A stretch of 64,000 nucleotides of DNA, from assembly GCA_000827325.1 (NCBI GenBank), contig KN832871.1, forward strand, positions 1,674,001-1,738,000. Direction: 5' to 3'. Under the pieces are notes generated by a model. That model made no database searches, had not been told where the DNA came from, and worked only from the letters and a program-made list of their open reading frames with translations. Shown in pieces: positions 49,030-61,700 of the stretch. The DNA is from Oidiodendron maius Zn. Its lineage: Eukaryota > Ascomycota > Leotiomycetes > Myxotrichaceae. The stretch's first letter is position 1, and every line of letters starts with the position of its first letter. Both the position numbers and the translations under genes were made by a program.

Positions 49030-50963
49030 ATGGCTGGCCCAGGTGGTGGACCTCCCCGGAGGAGGTACGTCTAGCTTGAGATATCTCACTTCAGACCACG
49101 ATAAACTAACTCCTCTCCAGTCACACCAAATCTCGCAAGGGTTGCGAAACCTGCAAGCGTAGACACATACGTTGCGATGAGAACTTTCCTCAATGGTAAG
49201 CAGACCCGGATACCGGACGGACCGTGCAGGGAACAGGACGGAACTGACTTCTCACCTAGCCGAAACTGCACGAAACACAACTGCCGCTGCCCATACATGG
49301 ATATGCCTCCTCAAGAGGAGCGTGCTGCCACTCCTGAAAAGGCAGACCTCCTCTGGACGCCGGAAATCGAGGCCGAGATCGAGCGCTGGCAGCGCACCGG
49401 GAGCTTCCCATTCCCGGACCTGTACTTCTACCCGGCACCTTCTCCACAATTCTATTCTCTCGAGGAGCTTCGCCTGATCCACCATGTGGCCTCCGTCTCG
49501 AGCGAATTGGGAAATGCGGATGCCAGCGGCTTCACTATCTGGACGCGTCAGATTCCCCTGTGAGTAATCATGCTTCCAGAATGGAGAATGATATCCCAGC
49601 TGACAAATATATTTAGCTTCCTCAAGATTGGAACTGACTACTCCTTTGTCATGAGTGCATTGCTAGCTCTCTCGGCTACCCACTTAGCGTGGCTTTCTGA
49701 CTGCCCCCTTGCGGCGAATATGGCGTATGAACATCGCGGAGTCGCTCTGAAGGGCCTTCACGAGGCTATTGGAGCGTTCTCTAGAGAGAACTCTGACGCT
49801 GTCCTGGCAGCTTCGCTCCTCCTCTCTTGGCAAGCTACTGAATGGTATGGTTACTCGTTCGGGATCATTGAGCGAGGCTAATATTCTTCTAGGCGTAGCT
49901 GGACCCAGCTTATGCACGGGACATCATCTGTATGTTCTCTCCTATCCTGTCTTATTTTGGTGTAACCTTATCAGCTAATGACTCCCTCCAGGTCATTGAT
50001 GCCATGCAGCCTTGGAAGGACGAATCACAGTTCGGCGATTTCATTGCCGAGCAGAGCACGTTCCCAACGGCACCACCATCTCCGGCTCCTGGCTCCAAGA
50101 AGCTCAGTACCCCGAGGAAAGTAGACCTGGACGCGCTCCAGTCCGCTTACGCTCAGCTCCAGAAGGTGGAGGCTCACCTGAAGGCCAACAACGGGGATGT
50201 CAAGGCTATCCAGCAGTTGATGACATTCGTACGAGGCGTGCGCAAGGTCTCTCCGAGCCATACTGCTGCCCAGCGATTCGAGATGTTGAACCCTCTGCGT
50301 ACTTGGCTGTTCTGGCTTCCGGTTATGTTCCTCCAGCAGACCGGAGGCTCTGCTTCTGCCCTCGTGATCCTAGCTCATTATTACACTGTAGCATTGGTCG
50401 TCGAGCCTCTGTTTCCTGAAGTTGGTGCTGCCTACTTTGGTAGCTTGTCTCTCGGCCCCATTGAGGAAATAGCCCGTAGGCTCTTCTCCATGAATGTCTC
50501 CACCACTCAGGAGTCGGATCTTCAGACCCCTCTCAATCTCATGGAATACCCCATCGACATGGTAGCCAACTTCAGGAGCCGCATGGGTTGGGTGCAGCCT
50601 GAGCGTACAGCGTCCTTCCCGACATTCCGAGGAAACGTCTACGCTGTTGAGGACACTTATACCAGTACCCTCTCTCCATACGGCAACCCGGCCTTTACCT
50701 ACAGCCAAGAGCACCTCGTCACCTTACCTCCGGAGCCGCTCTCTGCGACAGCCATCAGCCCCTTAACTCTTGATCCTTACGGAAATATCTACCTGGGCAT
50801 CCCCTCGCCGACTGGGTTCGGTGGCTATCACAGTCCGGCTTCGTCTAATTATGGGGAAGGGTCAATTATCTACAGTGAGCATGGCGAAGACTTCTCTCTG
50901 TACGATGGGCAGAGCTCAAGTTCGCATTTTGGAGGGTTTGTGCTTCCAACCGTGTGGATATAA
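49030..50963 (+). CDS. Zn2Cys6 transcription factor, Upc2-like architecture
   Basis: Six exons (49030-49064, 49121-49195, 49260-49559, 49617-49844, 49893-49929, 49992-50963) encode 548 residues. The zinc cluster, split by introns 1 and 2, reads HTKSRKGCETCKRRHIRCD, then ENFPQC, RNC and CRCPYMD. The C-terminal two-thirds fit the large fungal regulator fold seen in Upc2/Ecm22-like proteins (SALLALSATHLAWLSDCP, then WLFWLPVMFLQQTGG). This supports a sterol- or stress-type regulator, but the exact orthologue is not certain. Exon 5 is only 37 nt. A gene-poor 6 kb stretch lies just upstream, unusual in this window and a feature of some developmental regulators in fungi. Confidence 0.87.
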
Positions 50964-51770
50964 GGGCCGGATCAATCGATTTAACATTACGCCCAGGGCC
51001 ACAACTCCAGTCCACCACTTCGATCCTCGAAGCACCGAAGAACTTGTGCCACAGCAACAAATGCATCTCGGGCAACCGCAGATGTCTCCTCTTCCCAGTT
51101 ATCTCTCACGGTCGTCTACGCCGGCTGATCCGAGAGGAAAAGCCCGCGAGTCTTGATTGTTTTTGAATTTGTTTTCTGCCCAGTAATGGTTCTTTTACGG
51201 GCACGCACACGCAAACCGAAGAGACTTATGCGTCTCGCCTAATACTTGTTCGAATTAGTTGATGATTTACGAGTTACGAATTCGCTATGATACTATGTAT
51301 AGATTAGCGCCACGATCCTTATACCCACGATCCTTATTATACCTCGGCATATTGCATGGATACGGAGTTTGGAAGCTCTGGAAGGTTGGGTTTGCACTGA
51401 AAATTGGGATGCCGCTTTTATGTAGCGGTTGACCACTGTACTTTGCTCGCGTTTTGCATCGTTTGAGTAGCTACGATGCCTTAGAATTTATCGACATTTG
51501 CAACCCCGACCAAATGATCAGTGCTCTTAATCCTTCTTCCTATTAATCCTACTGTACTTTCTTCAGTCGAGGTAATTCCCTACCCTTCTATTTTACCAGC
51601 TGGACTTGACTATTCAATATGGGGTCACGTGTAGATTGTGCATTGCAATCGCTTAGCGCGAAATTCAACATTGCATCTTTCTGAAGCTCTCGTCTGAAAT
51701 CTGAAACGGAATCCAGAAAATCATCTTTCGCATAATTCTAAAGTCGTTCCCTGCATTGACCATAGGCAAG
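50964..51770. other. Intergenic: UCH37 promoter region
   Basis: This 807-bp region is between two plus-strand genes, A/T-rich at 51240-51350. Short ORFs only. Confidence 0.45.
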
Positions 51771-52842
51771 ATGAGTGGCGGATGGAACACAAGTCAGTAG
51801 CCCTAGTATACTACCTCAACAACCAGCCTGCTAACAAGCTACTTTGCGCAGTCGAGTCGGATGCGGTGGGTAAAGACGGCCCAACCGAGCTCCCATCACC
51901 ACTGACATCTCTTAGGGTGTCTTCACCTTCCTGCTCGACAACCTCGGAGTCAAGGATGTCCAGTTCGAAGAGATAATTACTCTTGATGTGGATTACCTGC
52001 GTCAGCTGCGACCCATCTACGGCGTCATCTTCCTTTTTAAATACCTCACCGGCGAAAAACCCAACGCAGACGGGACTCCTAAGGACGGGCAGTACGATTA
52101 CGCGGCCGCAGAGAATCTCTTCTTTGCGGCTCAGACAATACAGAATGCGTGCGGCACACAGGCTCTGCTCTCCGTGCTCCTCAACAAGGAGGGTGAGATT
52201 GAGGTGGGATCACAGCTACGGGAGTTCAAGGACTTCACAGCGGGCTTCCCTGCTGAGTTCCGGGGCGAGGCTCTCAGCAACTCGGAGCTGATCCGGGACG
52301 TGCACAACAGCTTTGCGAAGAGCAGCCCGTTCGTCGACGAGACGCAGCGGACGGCGACGGAGGACGATGACGTCTACCACTTCATCGCATACACGCCCAT
52401 CAACGGCGTCCTCTACGAGCTGGACGGCCTGCAACCGGCGCCGATCGCGCACGGCGCGAGCACGCTGGACGACTTCCCCGAGAAGGTGCTGCCGGTGCTG
52501 GAGCGGCGCATCGCGCGGTACCCGGCGGACGAGATCCGGTTCAACCTGATGGCGATGATCCGCGACCTGCGGATCCGGGCGCGCGAGGTGGGCGACCTGG
52601 AGATGCTGATGGCGGAGGAGGCGAAGAGGAACGACTGGCAGTTCGAGAACGCGCTGCGGCGGCACAACTTTGTGGGGTTCGCGGGCGAGGTGCTGAAGGG
52701 GGTCATCGCGGAGAAGCTGCAGGAAGGCCCCGAGGCGTATAGCAAGTGGATTGAGGACGCGAAGCAGAAGACGAGGCAGCGGGCTGCCGATCGGAAGAAG
52801 GGCGGCGCTGTTGGGGGCGAGGATGAGGAGATGGCGGGATGA
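51771..52842 (+). CDS. uch2: UCH37/UCHL5-type ubiquitin C-terminal hydrolase
   Basis: Three exons (51771-51792, 51852-51865, 51916-52842) encode 320 residues. Catalytic residues are present: Gln85, Cys91 (NACGTQA), His167 (YHFIAYTPINGVLYELDGL) and Asp182. The C-terminal helical extension with the ULD-like KGVIAEKLQEGPEAYSKWIE fits the subfamily bound to the proteasome (Rpn13 in other species) or INO80. The enzyme trims ubiquitin chains. The 14-nt second exon is needed to complete IESDAG, the active-site start loop. The last 600 bases are very GC-rich at third positions, unlike the first exons. Confidence 0.92.
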
Positions 52843-53453
52843 TCATCTCTCGGGCGGCGACAACAGGGCGCTCCGTGCGAACACAGGCGAGTTTGGACTG
52901 GTGCGACTGGTGCTGAGGGATGCGGCGGTAAAGCAAGGTGTTGGTGTTGGATGAGGGCTATGCATGGCTTGCGGCGTTGACTGAAGATTGTTGGGTCGAT
53001 TTGCTCTCGCGAAGGAGGAGGGGGGCCGACGACGAGATGATAAAAACGTGTTCAACCACTGTAAAATAGACAATTCATGAAGCCAAACAAATATCCGCCC
53101 TGACCACGGCCGCGGTTATGGGACATCGCACGATGGCGGCGGCCGCGCACAGGACGGATGGCGTCTCCTGAAACCCGGCCGGCCTGGAGTCGGGCCATGG
53201 ATATATTTATAGGCATCATCGGCGGTCGCCCCAGGGGACGGGGGATCTCATGTGGGAAGGGTGCAGTCGTCTGTTGTTTCGGTGTTCAGTTGGGGGTATT
53301 TCATTCCCAGACATGCGTCTCACGTAGATTCGGGTCAGGCAGGGCGAGATCTCTGGGCCGTAGCGTCAGTGGACGGGACTTTGTACCTTGCGCGAGGCGG
53401 TGGTGAGATGTCTCAACGGGATATATACCATAGCATCGAGCATAAGCATAAGC

Positions 53454-53516
53454 ATACAGCGTACAGCGTACAGCGTACAGCATACAGCATACAGCATACA
53501 GCATACAGCATACAGG
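53454..53516 (+). repeat. 7-bp tandem repeat, nine units
   Basis: Nine adjacent copies of a heptamer, alternating between ATACAGC and GTACAGC forms in blocks: one A-type, three G-type, then five A-type, the last ending in G. Blocked variants suggest growth by unit duplication. Confidence 0.85.
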
Positions 53517-53769
53517 TACAGACATATTATATACACCCACATCAGGCACACCCACATCCCATACACATATATACACACACATAAATACACATAGCTTTCC
53601 TCGAGTTACTTACTGTACAGGAGTTTGTCAGGTTGCCCCCCAAAACCAGGTGACGCAGTAGCAGCGCCCCCGTCATCCCTGCCTGCCAACCCGGCAGCCT
53701 GAACCTCCACCACCACCAGGAATCCGCCCTACGTCCCAATCTCCATCCGATCAGCTCACCCTCTGCCAA

Positions 53770-53771
<2 letters not shown>

Positions 53772-53801
<30 letters not shown>
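53772..53801 (+). repeat. (TC)n microsatellite upstream of SSH4
   Basis: About 15 TC units followed by C-rich pyrimidines, about 190 bases before the SSH4 ATG. Confidence 0.8.
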
Positions 53802-53803
<2 letters not shown>

Positions 53804-53988
53804 CCTCCTCGACCACAGCTGTACTCGAGCCAGATTATCTCTTCATCCTCCACCTGCCCTCGCTGGCCGAGATATCCCTCCATCCGCCGTCCGTCTCTAC
53901 TGCCACTACCACACCCCATTGATCCCACGCCAGTCTCACCTCTCGAGCCTCGGCGTCGTTGGTCGAGGTGCGATAAGGCCCGTCCTCC

Positions 53989-55638
53989 ATGGAGGATGCT
54001 CTGGGGGACTCGTCCTCGACGCCCACGACGCTCACCACCTCCATCTACGCCGCCCTGCCGACCCTCAAGCCCTTCTCGCCGATGGCCCTCGACCGAGCCC
54101 AGGCTTTGCTTGCAGAGGCGGCCAACTCGCCCACCCACGATCCCGCCACCATCCACGCGAGGGACTCCACGGTCAACGGTGTCGTCATCGGCCTGCTCAG
54201 CTCGTTTGGCAGCGCCGTCTTCATTGCCCTCTTCATCCTCCTCATCTACTTCCTAAGATATACCAGCCGGGGCCGCATCCTGCTGGACCGGATCGGCAGA
54301 CCCGGCCAGTATGACGACGAGCAGGCCTTTGCCCGGGAGGAGGCCGAGGCGCTGGATGAGATGGACGATCTGCAACGGACGGAATACTTCAGAGCAAAAG
54401 GTATGTGCCCGGCGAACTTGCTTCTTTCTAAGAGTCTAGGTACAGGTGCTAATGTTGGGCTTTCCCTAGCCTTCATCCAGGCAAACCCTCCCGACTCCCT
54501 GCCTACCGATATCTCATTATCACAGTATCTAGCCATCCAAGAGAAGGGGGTGTCGGCCTGGGAGTTCGAGCCCGAGCTCGAGATCGCCAACTGCTTCGTC
54601 GAGGCGCGGACGGAGATCGAGTTCTTCGACTCGGAATGCTCGGTTCTTAGTAACCTGCCTCTGCCCAAGCAGAATGAGGTCTACTACTGGGAGTCCAAAA
54701 TATATGACAAGCCAGACACGTCGATGATTAGCATTGGGGTTGCTACGAAACCCTACCCCCTGTTTCGATTACCTGGTATGCTTGGAGGGCCTGCCGTTTG
54801 ATCTGCAATACTAATGGTTGACATAGGCTGGCACAAATATTCAGTGGCATATACGTCCTCCGGACACCGGAGATATAACCAGCCGTTTAATGGCCCCGTA
54901 TACGGGCCATCGTTTGCACAGGGAGATGTGATCGGTGTAGGGTATCGCCCACGGACGGGCACGATCTTCTTCACGCGGAACGGCAAGAAGCTGGAGGATG
55001 TAGCCCATGGCCTCAAGTCGCAGAACCTATTCCCAGCCGTCGGCGCCAACGGACCTTGCACAGTACATGTAAATTTTGGACAATCTGGCTTTGTATTCAT
55101 TGAAGCAAACGTCAAGAAGTGGGGCCTAGCGCCAACTACCGGCAGCCTGGCTCCTCCGCCCCCTTATGGTAGCGAGCAGGGCAGCATTCTTCTCGAGGCC
55201 GGCCGGGAGGGGGCTGCTCAGAGTCATTATCCAGAGGCACGACACGGGCGGACACGCAGCGGAAATTTCAGGGCCGGCCACCAGCCCACGAGCCCTGGAC
55301 CCGTCCGCTCACCCACGGACATCTCCCTAGCGCAGCTCACGCACATCCCTTCGCACGAAGAGCCGGGAGAGTCAAGCGGTGGCGCCCCAGGCACAACATC
55401 AGGCCATTTGGGATTGGGCATTGAACGATCACAGCAGCCGCCGCCGGAGTACACGAGTCCTCAGCACTCCGATGACGGGCGGATGCGAGGAGGTAGCCAG
55501 AGCAGTGAGAGAGCGCCCTTAATACCCAGGAGGGCAGGGACTCCACCGCCGATACCCAGTTATAATGACGCAGTCGCGGCGCGAAGCAGGGAGCGCTCCG
55601 CGAGCCAGGGGACTCCTGGCGAGGATCATCGATCATGA
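53989..55638 (+). CDS. ssh4: Ssh4/Ear1-type SPRY-domain Rsp5 adaptor
   Basis: Three exons (53989-54400, 54470-54775, 54827-55638) encode 509 residues. A single membrane helix lies at about residues 63-89 (GLLSSFGSAVFIALFILLIYFL). The SPRY domain follows, with EVYYWESKIYDKP, ISIGVATKPYPLFRLPGWHKYSVAY and GTIFFTRNGKKLEDVAHG. A PPxY motif (PPPPY, soon after the domain) and a Ser/Pro-rich tail match Ssh4/Ear1, which recruit the ubiquitin ligase Rsp5 to sort cargo into multivesicular bodies. Intron 1 is 69 nt, a multiple of three with no stop, so its retention would insert 23 residues between the helix and the SPRY domain. Confidence 0.88.
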
Positions 55639-56384
55639 CACCACTCACCGCATGGTAGAAAGAATTGAAATATTTTGAGCTCTTTGGGTTCTAAAGATCG
55701 TATGTATGGTGTTTTGTGGCAAAGGGCAGGGAGGGTGGTTTATTATGAATTAGCGAGGGATGGAGCACGTCAATCATTTGAAATGAGGGGAGGCGGCCCA
55801 CGGCGCTTGGGAGTTTTGTTCTTTATGTGTCCTAGTCTGGCCTGGGCTATATATGATTACGTCCTGCTATGGACAACCTGGGTTGGATGGTGGATATCAG
55901 AGAGGGAGGACAACTATCGATGTAACATACCATGGTGGAAAAGATGCATCAACCAAATACGACATATAAATCCTTATATGTGCCCCCTGTGCGTCAAAAT
56001 CTGTGGAAATAAGACTATAAATATATATTTGAGACTAGTTGTGTCATAGGCACATTGTAATCTTACCCCAAGGTGTACTGTACTGCTCTAGTAGTCTTGC
56101 ATCCTCTTGTAGAAAGTCTTACTTTGTAAGCCACCTAGAACAAAACATCTCAACTTTTTTAGGCATAATTTCTATGATTCTGTATCTACTGACGAGTGCC
56201 TGATGAGGAACTGTACCTAATGCTATTTGGAGCCACAGAACACAAAGACCCAAATCCCAAGCAAGGGCTGCACTTCCAACCATCCCTTTTACGAGTATAC
56301 ACGCAAACGCCGTACTCAATGCAGCCTCGCCGTAAAGACCTGCCTTCCAACTCCATATCTACGTTCTCCATCCGTTATTTGGAT
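55639..56384. other. Convergent intergenic region, SSH4 / PDE
   Basis: This 746-bp region lies between two 3' ends. It is A/T-rich with short ORFs (e.g. 124 aa at 55675-56049) that lack any domain. Probably 3' UTRs. Confidence 0.45.
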
Positions 56385-58147
56385 TTACAGGTACACCGCC
56401 TCCCCAGTCCTCGCCAAGACAAGCTCGCAGCCTGTTGGTTCCTGTTCTTCATACTCTTTCAATTCTTTTAGGATAATCTCCTCCGCGTCCGGGCCATCGT
56501 CAAGACTGTCCTTCACGTGGATGATGACAATCTTGACATCTTTCAAAGGGAGGCCAGTTTTGCCACCCTTGCTACGAAGAGACAGCTTGGAATCAACACT
56601 CTTCGGCCTCCCAGGGCGGTCCTCGCCACTGCCAGTCTGGCTTCCTGATACGGATGAGATATTGGGTCGTTGCATCGGACTAGCTGGAGAGGTATTGGTA
56701 GAGCGCGCCGACGGCCGTCGAGGCCCGTCTTCGAGTATCAACCCGTCACTGAAACGCTTCCGTTTCTTCGACGCGGCTCGTTCATGATCTTTTCCACCGA
56801 GGTTTTCTACCTCGCTTGCCAGAACTTTCAACTCTTCATTCAGGTACCGCGAGGCTAGGTGGCCATATAATCTGTCGTCGGTGATCGTATTATCAAAGGA
56901 GCATTCGATGAAGATACCGCCAAGCCTCCCAGATGCGATTTTTGGTGCTGCTTCCGACCACACTTGCTTGTTTCGCGGTGATAATGAAATCGAGTCAGGT
57001 TCTACATCTCCAAATATAAGAACTTCTCTTCCTGTAGCAACATCACGGATGAAGTATGCCGAACTGTCATAGACACAGATATGCTCATGTGAATCAGTCC
57101 GTCTTAGCTCCCCGCCTAGAATATTTCCAAGAGATGATGATCTACCAGGAAGCGGCGTGACTTGAAATTGTGAGCCAGTTCGCGATCTTGGCTGGGGAGA
57201 AGCGTTGTACGGCGAGGATGGAGATGCAGCGCCCACGGTTGAACCTCTATGGCTGTGTCTCTCTATGCAGTGACCGTGACTAACGCTCCACGTTTTAACG
57301 CTTAGCCCTTCGCATACCTCCATATAACCCTTATCTTCACCTTCACCAAGTGCGGGAGACCCACCATCGACCAGCCTTTTGTAAGTTACTAAGCCTGCTC
57401 CATTATTTTCGTCTGAGAGATTCGGCCAGATAATATTGTTGAAAATATGGTTCTTGAATGCCTCAATAGTTGACGGTAACCCGGCAAGAACTTTGGGACG
57501 AGAAGCGGACAAGGCGGTATTGACAACAAAACCGGAAATATGGTCCAGATGAGGGTGTGTAATGAGATACGTTCCAATGAGCGTGCGAGTAATGTGGGCG
57601 GCATTGGTTTTGGCCTTAGAGTGCGGAAGTTCCAGGCCCTTAAAAGGACCGTCCTTCAAAATCACAGGTTTCTCGGCATTTTGCAGGTCATAGTCAGAAT
57701 AGTGCTGTTCCATCATTTTAATAATAGCGGAAAGGTGGACACCTGCATCAACGGCCAAGACGGAGCCTCTCTTCCAGGCAGCTGAGGTAGAGCGAACAAG
57801 AAACGAAGTGGTGTTATCTTCAATTGGGCCACCGCCAGAGCCCTATGATCATGCTAGTTAGAACTAATTCAAATGATAGGAAAGAGTTAGGAAAGTGAGA
57901 GCCATTGCGCACTCTCATGAGATAAACACGTGACTTATATCCGTGAATAAGAATGGAATTATCTGGTTGCATGCAAAACTGCGTCATTGGCCTTGTCCAG
58001 AGATACAATACTGACCAGCAATGGCAGGATCTGGGCACTGTAGAATACAAGACATAGAGCTGGAAGAAGAAATGGGAAAGGTCGTCCTACCAAAACAATG
58101 ACCTGCAATGCAGGCGGGGCGTCCTCGTCGAGCACATCCACGTCCAT
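56385..58147 (-). CDS. pde1: Class II 3',5'-cyclic-nucleotide phosphodiesterase (PDE1 type)
   Basis: Two exons on the minus strand (58147-58091 and 57842-56385) encode 504 residues. The first exon is MDVDVLDEDAPPALQVIVL, joining GSGGGPIEDNTT, the usual class II opening. The metal-binding motif is THPHLDHISGFVV (HxHxDH), followed by the family segments AGLPSTIEAFKNHIFNNIIWP and VKTWSVSHGH, then DVATGREVLIFGDVEPDS and GGIFIECSFD. Class II enzymes are low-affinity cAMP hydrolases in the cytosol that lower cAMP after nutrient signals. The variable middle (SRTGSQFQ...) is a low-complexity insert. The first intron is about 248 nt, long for the window, so an unseen short exon inside it remains possible. 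Confidence 0.88.
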
Positions 58148-58782
58148 GGCTCCCCGAGGTAAATGAAGAGAGGTGCAAAACCCTTCCTCCTTGGCTGAGG
58201 GCTGCAGAAGAAGAAACAATGGGCGTTGTTTAAGGTGGCGATAACGAGGCTCGTGCTCGAGGGATATGCAAATTCCCTTCCGTCGGTTGACAAGGCGGGA
58301 AGTCACCAGGATCGAGGTTGACACTGCGCACGTGACTAACTGGAGAGAGGAGAAATCGCGATACTATGATAGATGTGATATCGGCGTTCTGGTATATTGT
58401 TTTGATAGAGCTGGAGTTGTTAAGGGGATCTGGGAGAGCAGCATCCTCCTGTAACGTGGTCGTACCTTCACTAGGGAGATACTGCGGCGTGGGGGAGAGA
58501 ATGACCGCAGGTGGCACAATACAACGTTTGGCATGTTGGGAAAGAGTAAGACGAGAGAAGCCTTCTCTTCCTTATGAATGATTGGAGAGTATACATAAAC
58601 CTCATTGTGCTCCTTCCATGCGGCAGGTCGTTGCACCAATGCTCTAGAACGCCTGCACGAAGAACACCTACGCCATATGCTATGTATCGGTTCCAACCAA
58701 ATTCCACTTGAGCTTTGAACTCTGAAAACAATATATACACCAATATACACCATGGATCCGACCACCGTCGCAATGGTCTAAT
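58148..58782. other. Intergenic: PDE promoter
   Basis: This 635-bp region lies between the PDE start and the DIP2 3' end, both on the minus strand. ORFs here are short and lack motifs. Confidence 0.45.
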
Positions 58783-61700
58783 CTAACCAGCCGCTAAGTT
58801 CATGTGCATAATTGCGTCATCCTTCCAACTATCATCTTCTTCCTCGTCGCTTGAAGAATTCTTGACCCTCAGCCCGCCCGTCTGCTGCTGACTAGGGAGG
58901 CTCCATAGATCGCCTTCTCGTCCTTCGACGGCTGGTAGTGTAACAGATTGCCGCACGTTGGGCTTAGTTGCCATGCGAGGAGGTGGTTCATCAGGAACCT
59001 CAAATCCTGGAACAACAAAACCTAACTTGGGCATACCAAGAACATCATTCTTCTCGGAGCCAAAGTCATCACCTGGTAACTCCGAGTGCCCTCTATGGCT
59101 ATCTGTGGGAGTATCCTCGCCATGCGTTGAGGCAGGTGCATTGAAAGATCCAACACCGGGATCATCATAGTTTTGAGCTGGCATTTCCGAAATACCTGCT
59201 GGCATAGCAACAAAGTTGTCTTGCGCTTCCTCTTGCCGCTGCTCTGCTTCATGTTCCTCAATAATATGTGGAGTGGGCTCCACGTTCCGGAGACTGTTCC
59301 CCATCGCGCTGCTATTTCTCATGCTCGTACGAGGCTCGATTGATTCAGCGAGCTCTGTAAGACCCGAATCTGCATCTCTGATACCGAATTGTGCCATGGT
59401 ACGCATCTTTCGCGTTACCCAGCTTGCGAGAATCTTCCCCCTCTGCTTCTCACCTAGTCGCGATCTTGGAAAATCACCTTTGTTAACAAACGCCACAATG
59501 TCAACAACGATTTGATGCTCGTTGAGGATCGCATTGACAATGACCGGGACGATTGATGCAAGATAAGCTTTCCTTCCTACTTCGACCAGCACAACAATAA
59601 GCCCGCCGGCTTGGAAGATGGCACTGCATGTTATTAGCAAGAGCTTCGGCGCGGTGAATATTTCAGAAACTTACCATCCTCCCGGGACAATGTTCCGATG
59701 ACATTTCTCAACGGAGCGTTCAATGTCCACAGGAAAGTGAGTCAGGCCATTTATCTCAAAAGTCTCTCCAATGCTACCCAATACAAAAAGAACTTGCATT
59801 TCTACAGGAGCGCCGTTAGGGCCAATTGGTCTGCAGACGTTGTAGAGAAAGCCAAGGTCACCAGTTCGGACATACTGGACATTCGGATCGCCATCAATGG
59901 TTCGTCCGTCGAATCTCTCACCATCGAATGGGTCTTTCGATCCGTAAAATGACTTTACGCAAGCTTCAGAGTCCACCCATATCTCACCATATTCGCCATC
60001 GTGGCAGAGGGTTCGGCTCTCTGGATTAACGATTGCAATCTGGGTCGAAACAGGAACCATACCGGAGTCTTGAATCAAGAGTGCTTTTGGATCCGAGTCT
60101 GGGTCCACTGGATATATCATACCACGGCGTAATGCCTGAGTATCTAGACATAACTCGACTGGCTCAATGCTCATGTATGATCGAGATGCAATCATGGGGT
60201 TAAGTACATGAGAATAGATCGTGTTAATGGCTGTGCGATCAAGCCCAGTTGCAGCAAAATGTAGGCGAACTTTCTGGAATACGTCCACTCGAGGCCGTCC
60301 TTCTGCGGATATCATTAGATTTTTTAACTCGTGCAGAGCAAAGCCTTTGCCCGGCATAAGAGCCATGGCGTGATCAAGCATTTGCGGCGTTGCATATGTA
60401 TCCTTAATCTTGTATCTCGACAGAGTTAGGAAGAGAGAGATGGGATTTTGCGCAAATTCCACAGGAGAGACGAGGTAAGTAGGAGCGCCGAGAAATACGC
60501 CCATAAGACATGAGTGTATAAAACCCAGACCACTAGTACTTCGAACACATCCCAAGACTGGTCGCGAACTTGTCATTTGGCAAGTTTCCTTCTGCACCTT
60601 GCATGTGCCCATGATCGTGTCGTGGCCAAGTTGAACAGCAGTTCGTCGCTGATCTGGGCTCCAGTACGTCCAAACAAGGACGGGGTAGCTAGGTTGAATC
60701 CAGTTTGGCTTCATTATGAAGCCAAGGTCTCTGCACCCGCTGCTTTGCTTCGGAGGTTTTGTTGTGTTATAAAAGTTTGGCATTGCGATCTTCAATACTT
60801 GGGCCGTTTGCTTGATGTGCTGTGAAACCACTTTTTGTTTCAGTAGATGATCGACATCTTGGTTGACGATAATAGCCTTCACTGCATAGTCCGATACCAT
60901 GTGCAGATATGCCGGTACATCCTCGTTCAAACGGTTTTGGTCTAGCGGAGCCATTGGGATTGCTGTGACCCCCAAGCAGAAGCATGCGTGCACCGCGTAG
61001 ACAAAGTCTTCCGAGTGAGTATACATTAATATCAAGCGGTCACCCACTCGAACCTTAGCCTTGTTTTTGAGATACATGGCCACCGCTGCGACTTTTGTAT
61101 CAAATTTTTTCCACGTAATCCCCTTCCCCTCTTTCCCACGGCCATCTATGGTGCAGTATGCTAGTTCATCCGCTTGCCGGGAAACTCGCCATTGAAGTAA
61201 GTCGACAATATTTGAGAAGTTATTCAGAGGAGTGGAAGTGCGGTCATCAATCACCAGTTCACGAGGATCAAAACCGGAGTACTGTTTGTCGTTAGATAAA
61301 AGAATATCCTCTCTAGTTTGAGTTGCGAGCGGAGACCAGATACCACCAATTGGGTCCACACCAATCGGTAGATTAAGTACGGCTCTCTCAACACCAAACT
61401 TAACATGTACACATGGCAAGTTGCCAAGGTCGAACTCTCGCCGACATAGCATATTGCCAATTTCCCTCCGGCCATTCTTCAGAACTTTCGGCAGAGCGTT
61501 TGGAGCCGTGATCATGACACAATATACTCTCAGATGATGCTCCTGCATCAAGACCTCCATACAGCGTTCTGATAGGGAGTCGAGTAAAGCAGTGTCAAGC
61601 TGACGAGGAGGTCCTCCAGAAGTTGTCGGTGCGGTAGATGCAGATTGGGACTCTAATAACACTATCGGTAAATGCTCCTCATTGACATATATGTCAAACG

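Larger units (their letters stand above)
52843..53988. other. Intergenic: SSH4 promoter with tandem repeats
   Basis: This 1146-bp region contains the 7-bp tandem repeat (53454-53516) and a long (TC)n tract (53772-53801) shortly before the SSH4 ATG. ORFs here come from the repeats and are not genes. Confidence 0.5.

Noticed and set aside
52216-52665. 149-codon frame opposite UCH37
   Set aside because: A shadow of the strongly GC-ending codons of the real gene.
53301-53590. Frames reading through the 7-bp tandem repeat
   Set aside because: Cys/Tyr/Thr-rich repeats on both strands result from the heptamer; no sign of a protein.
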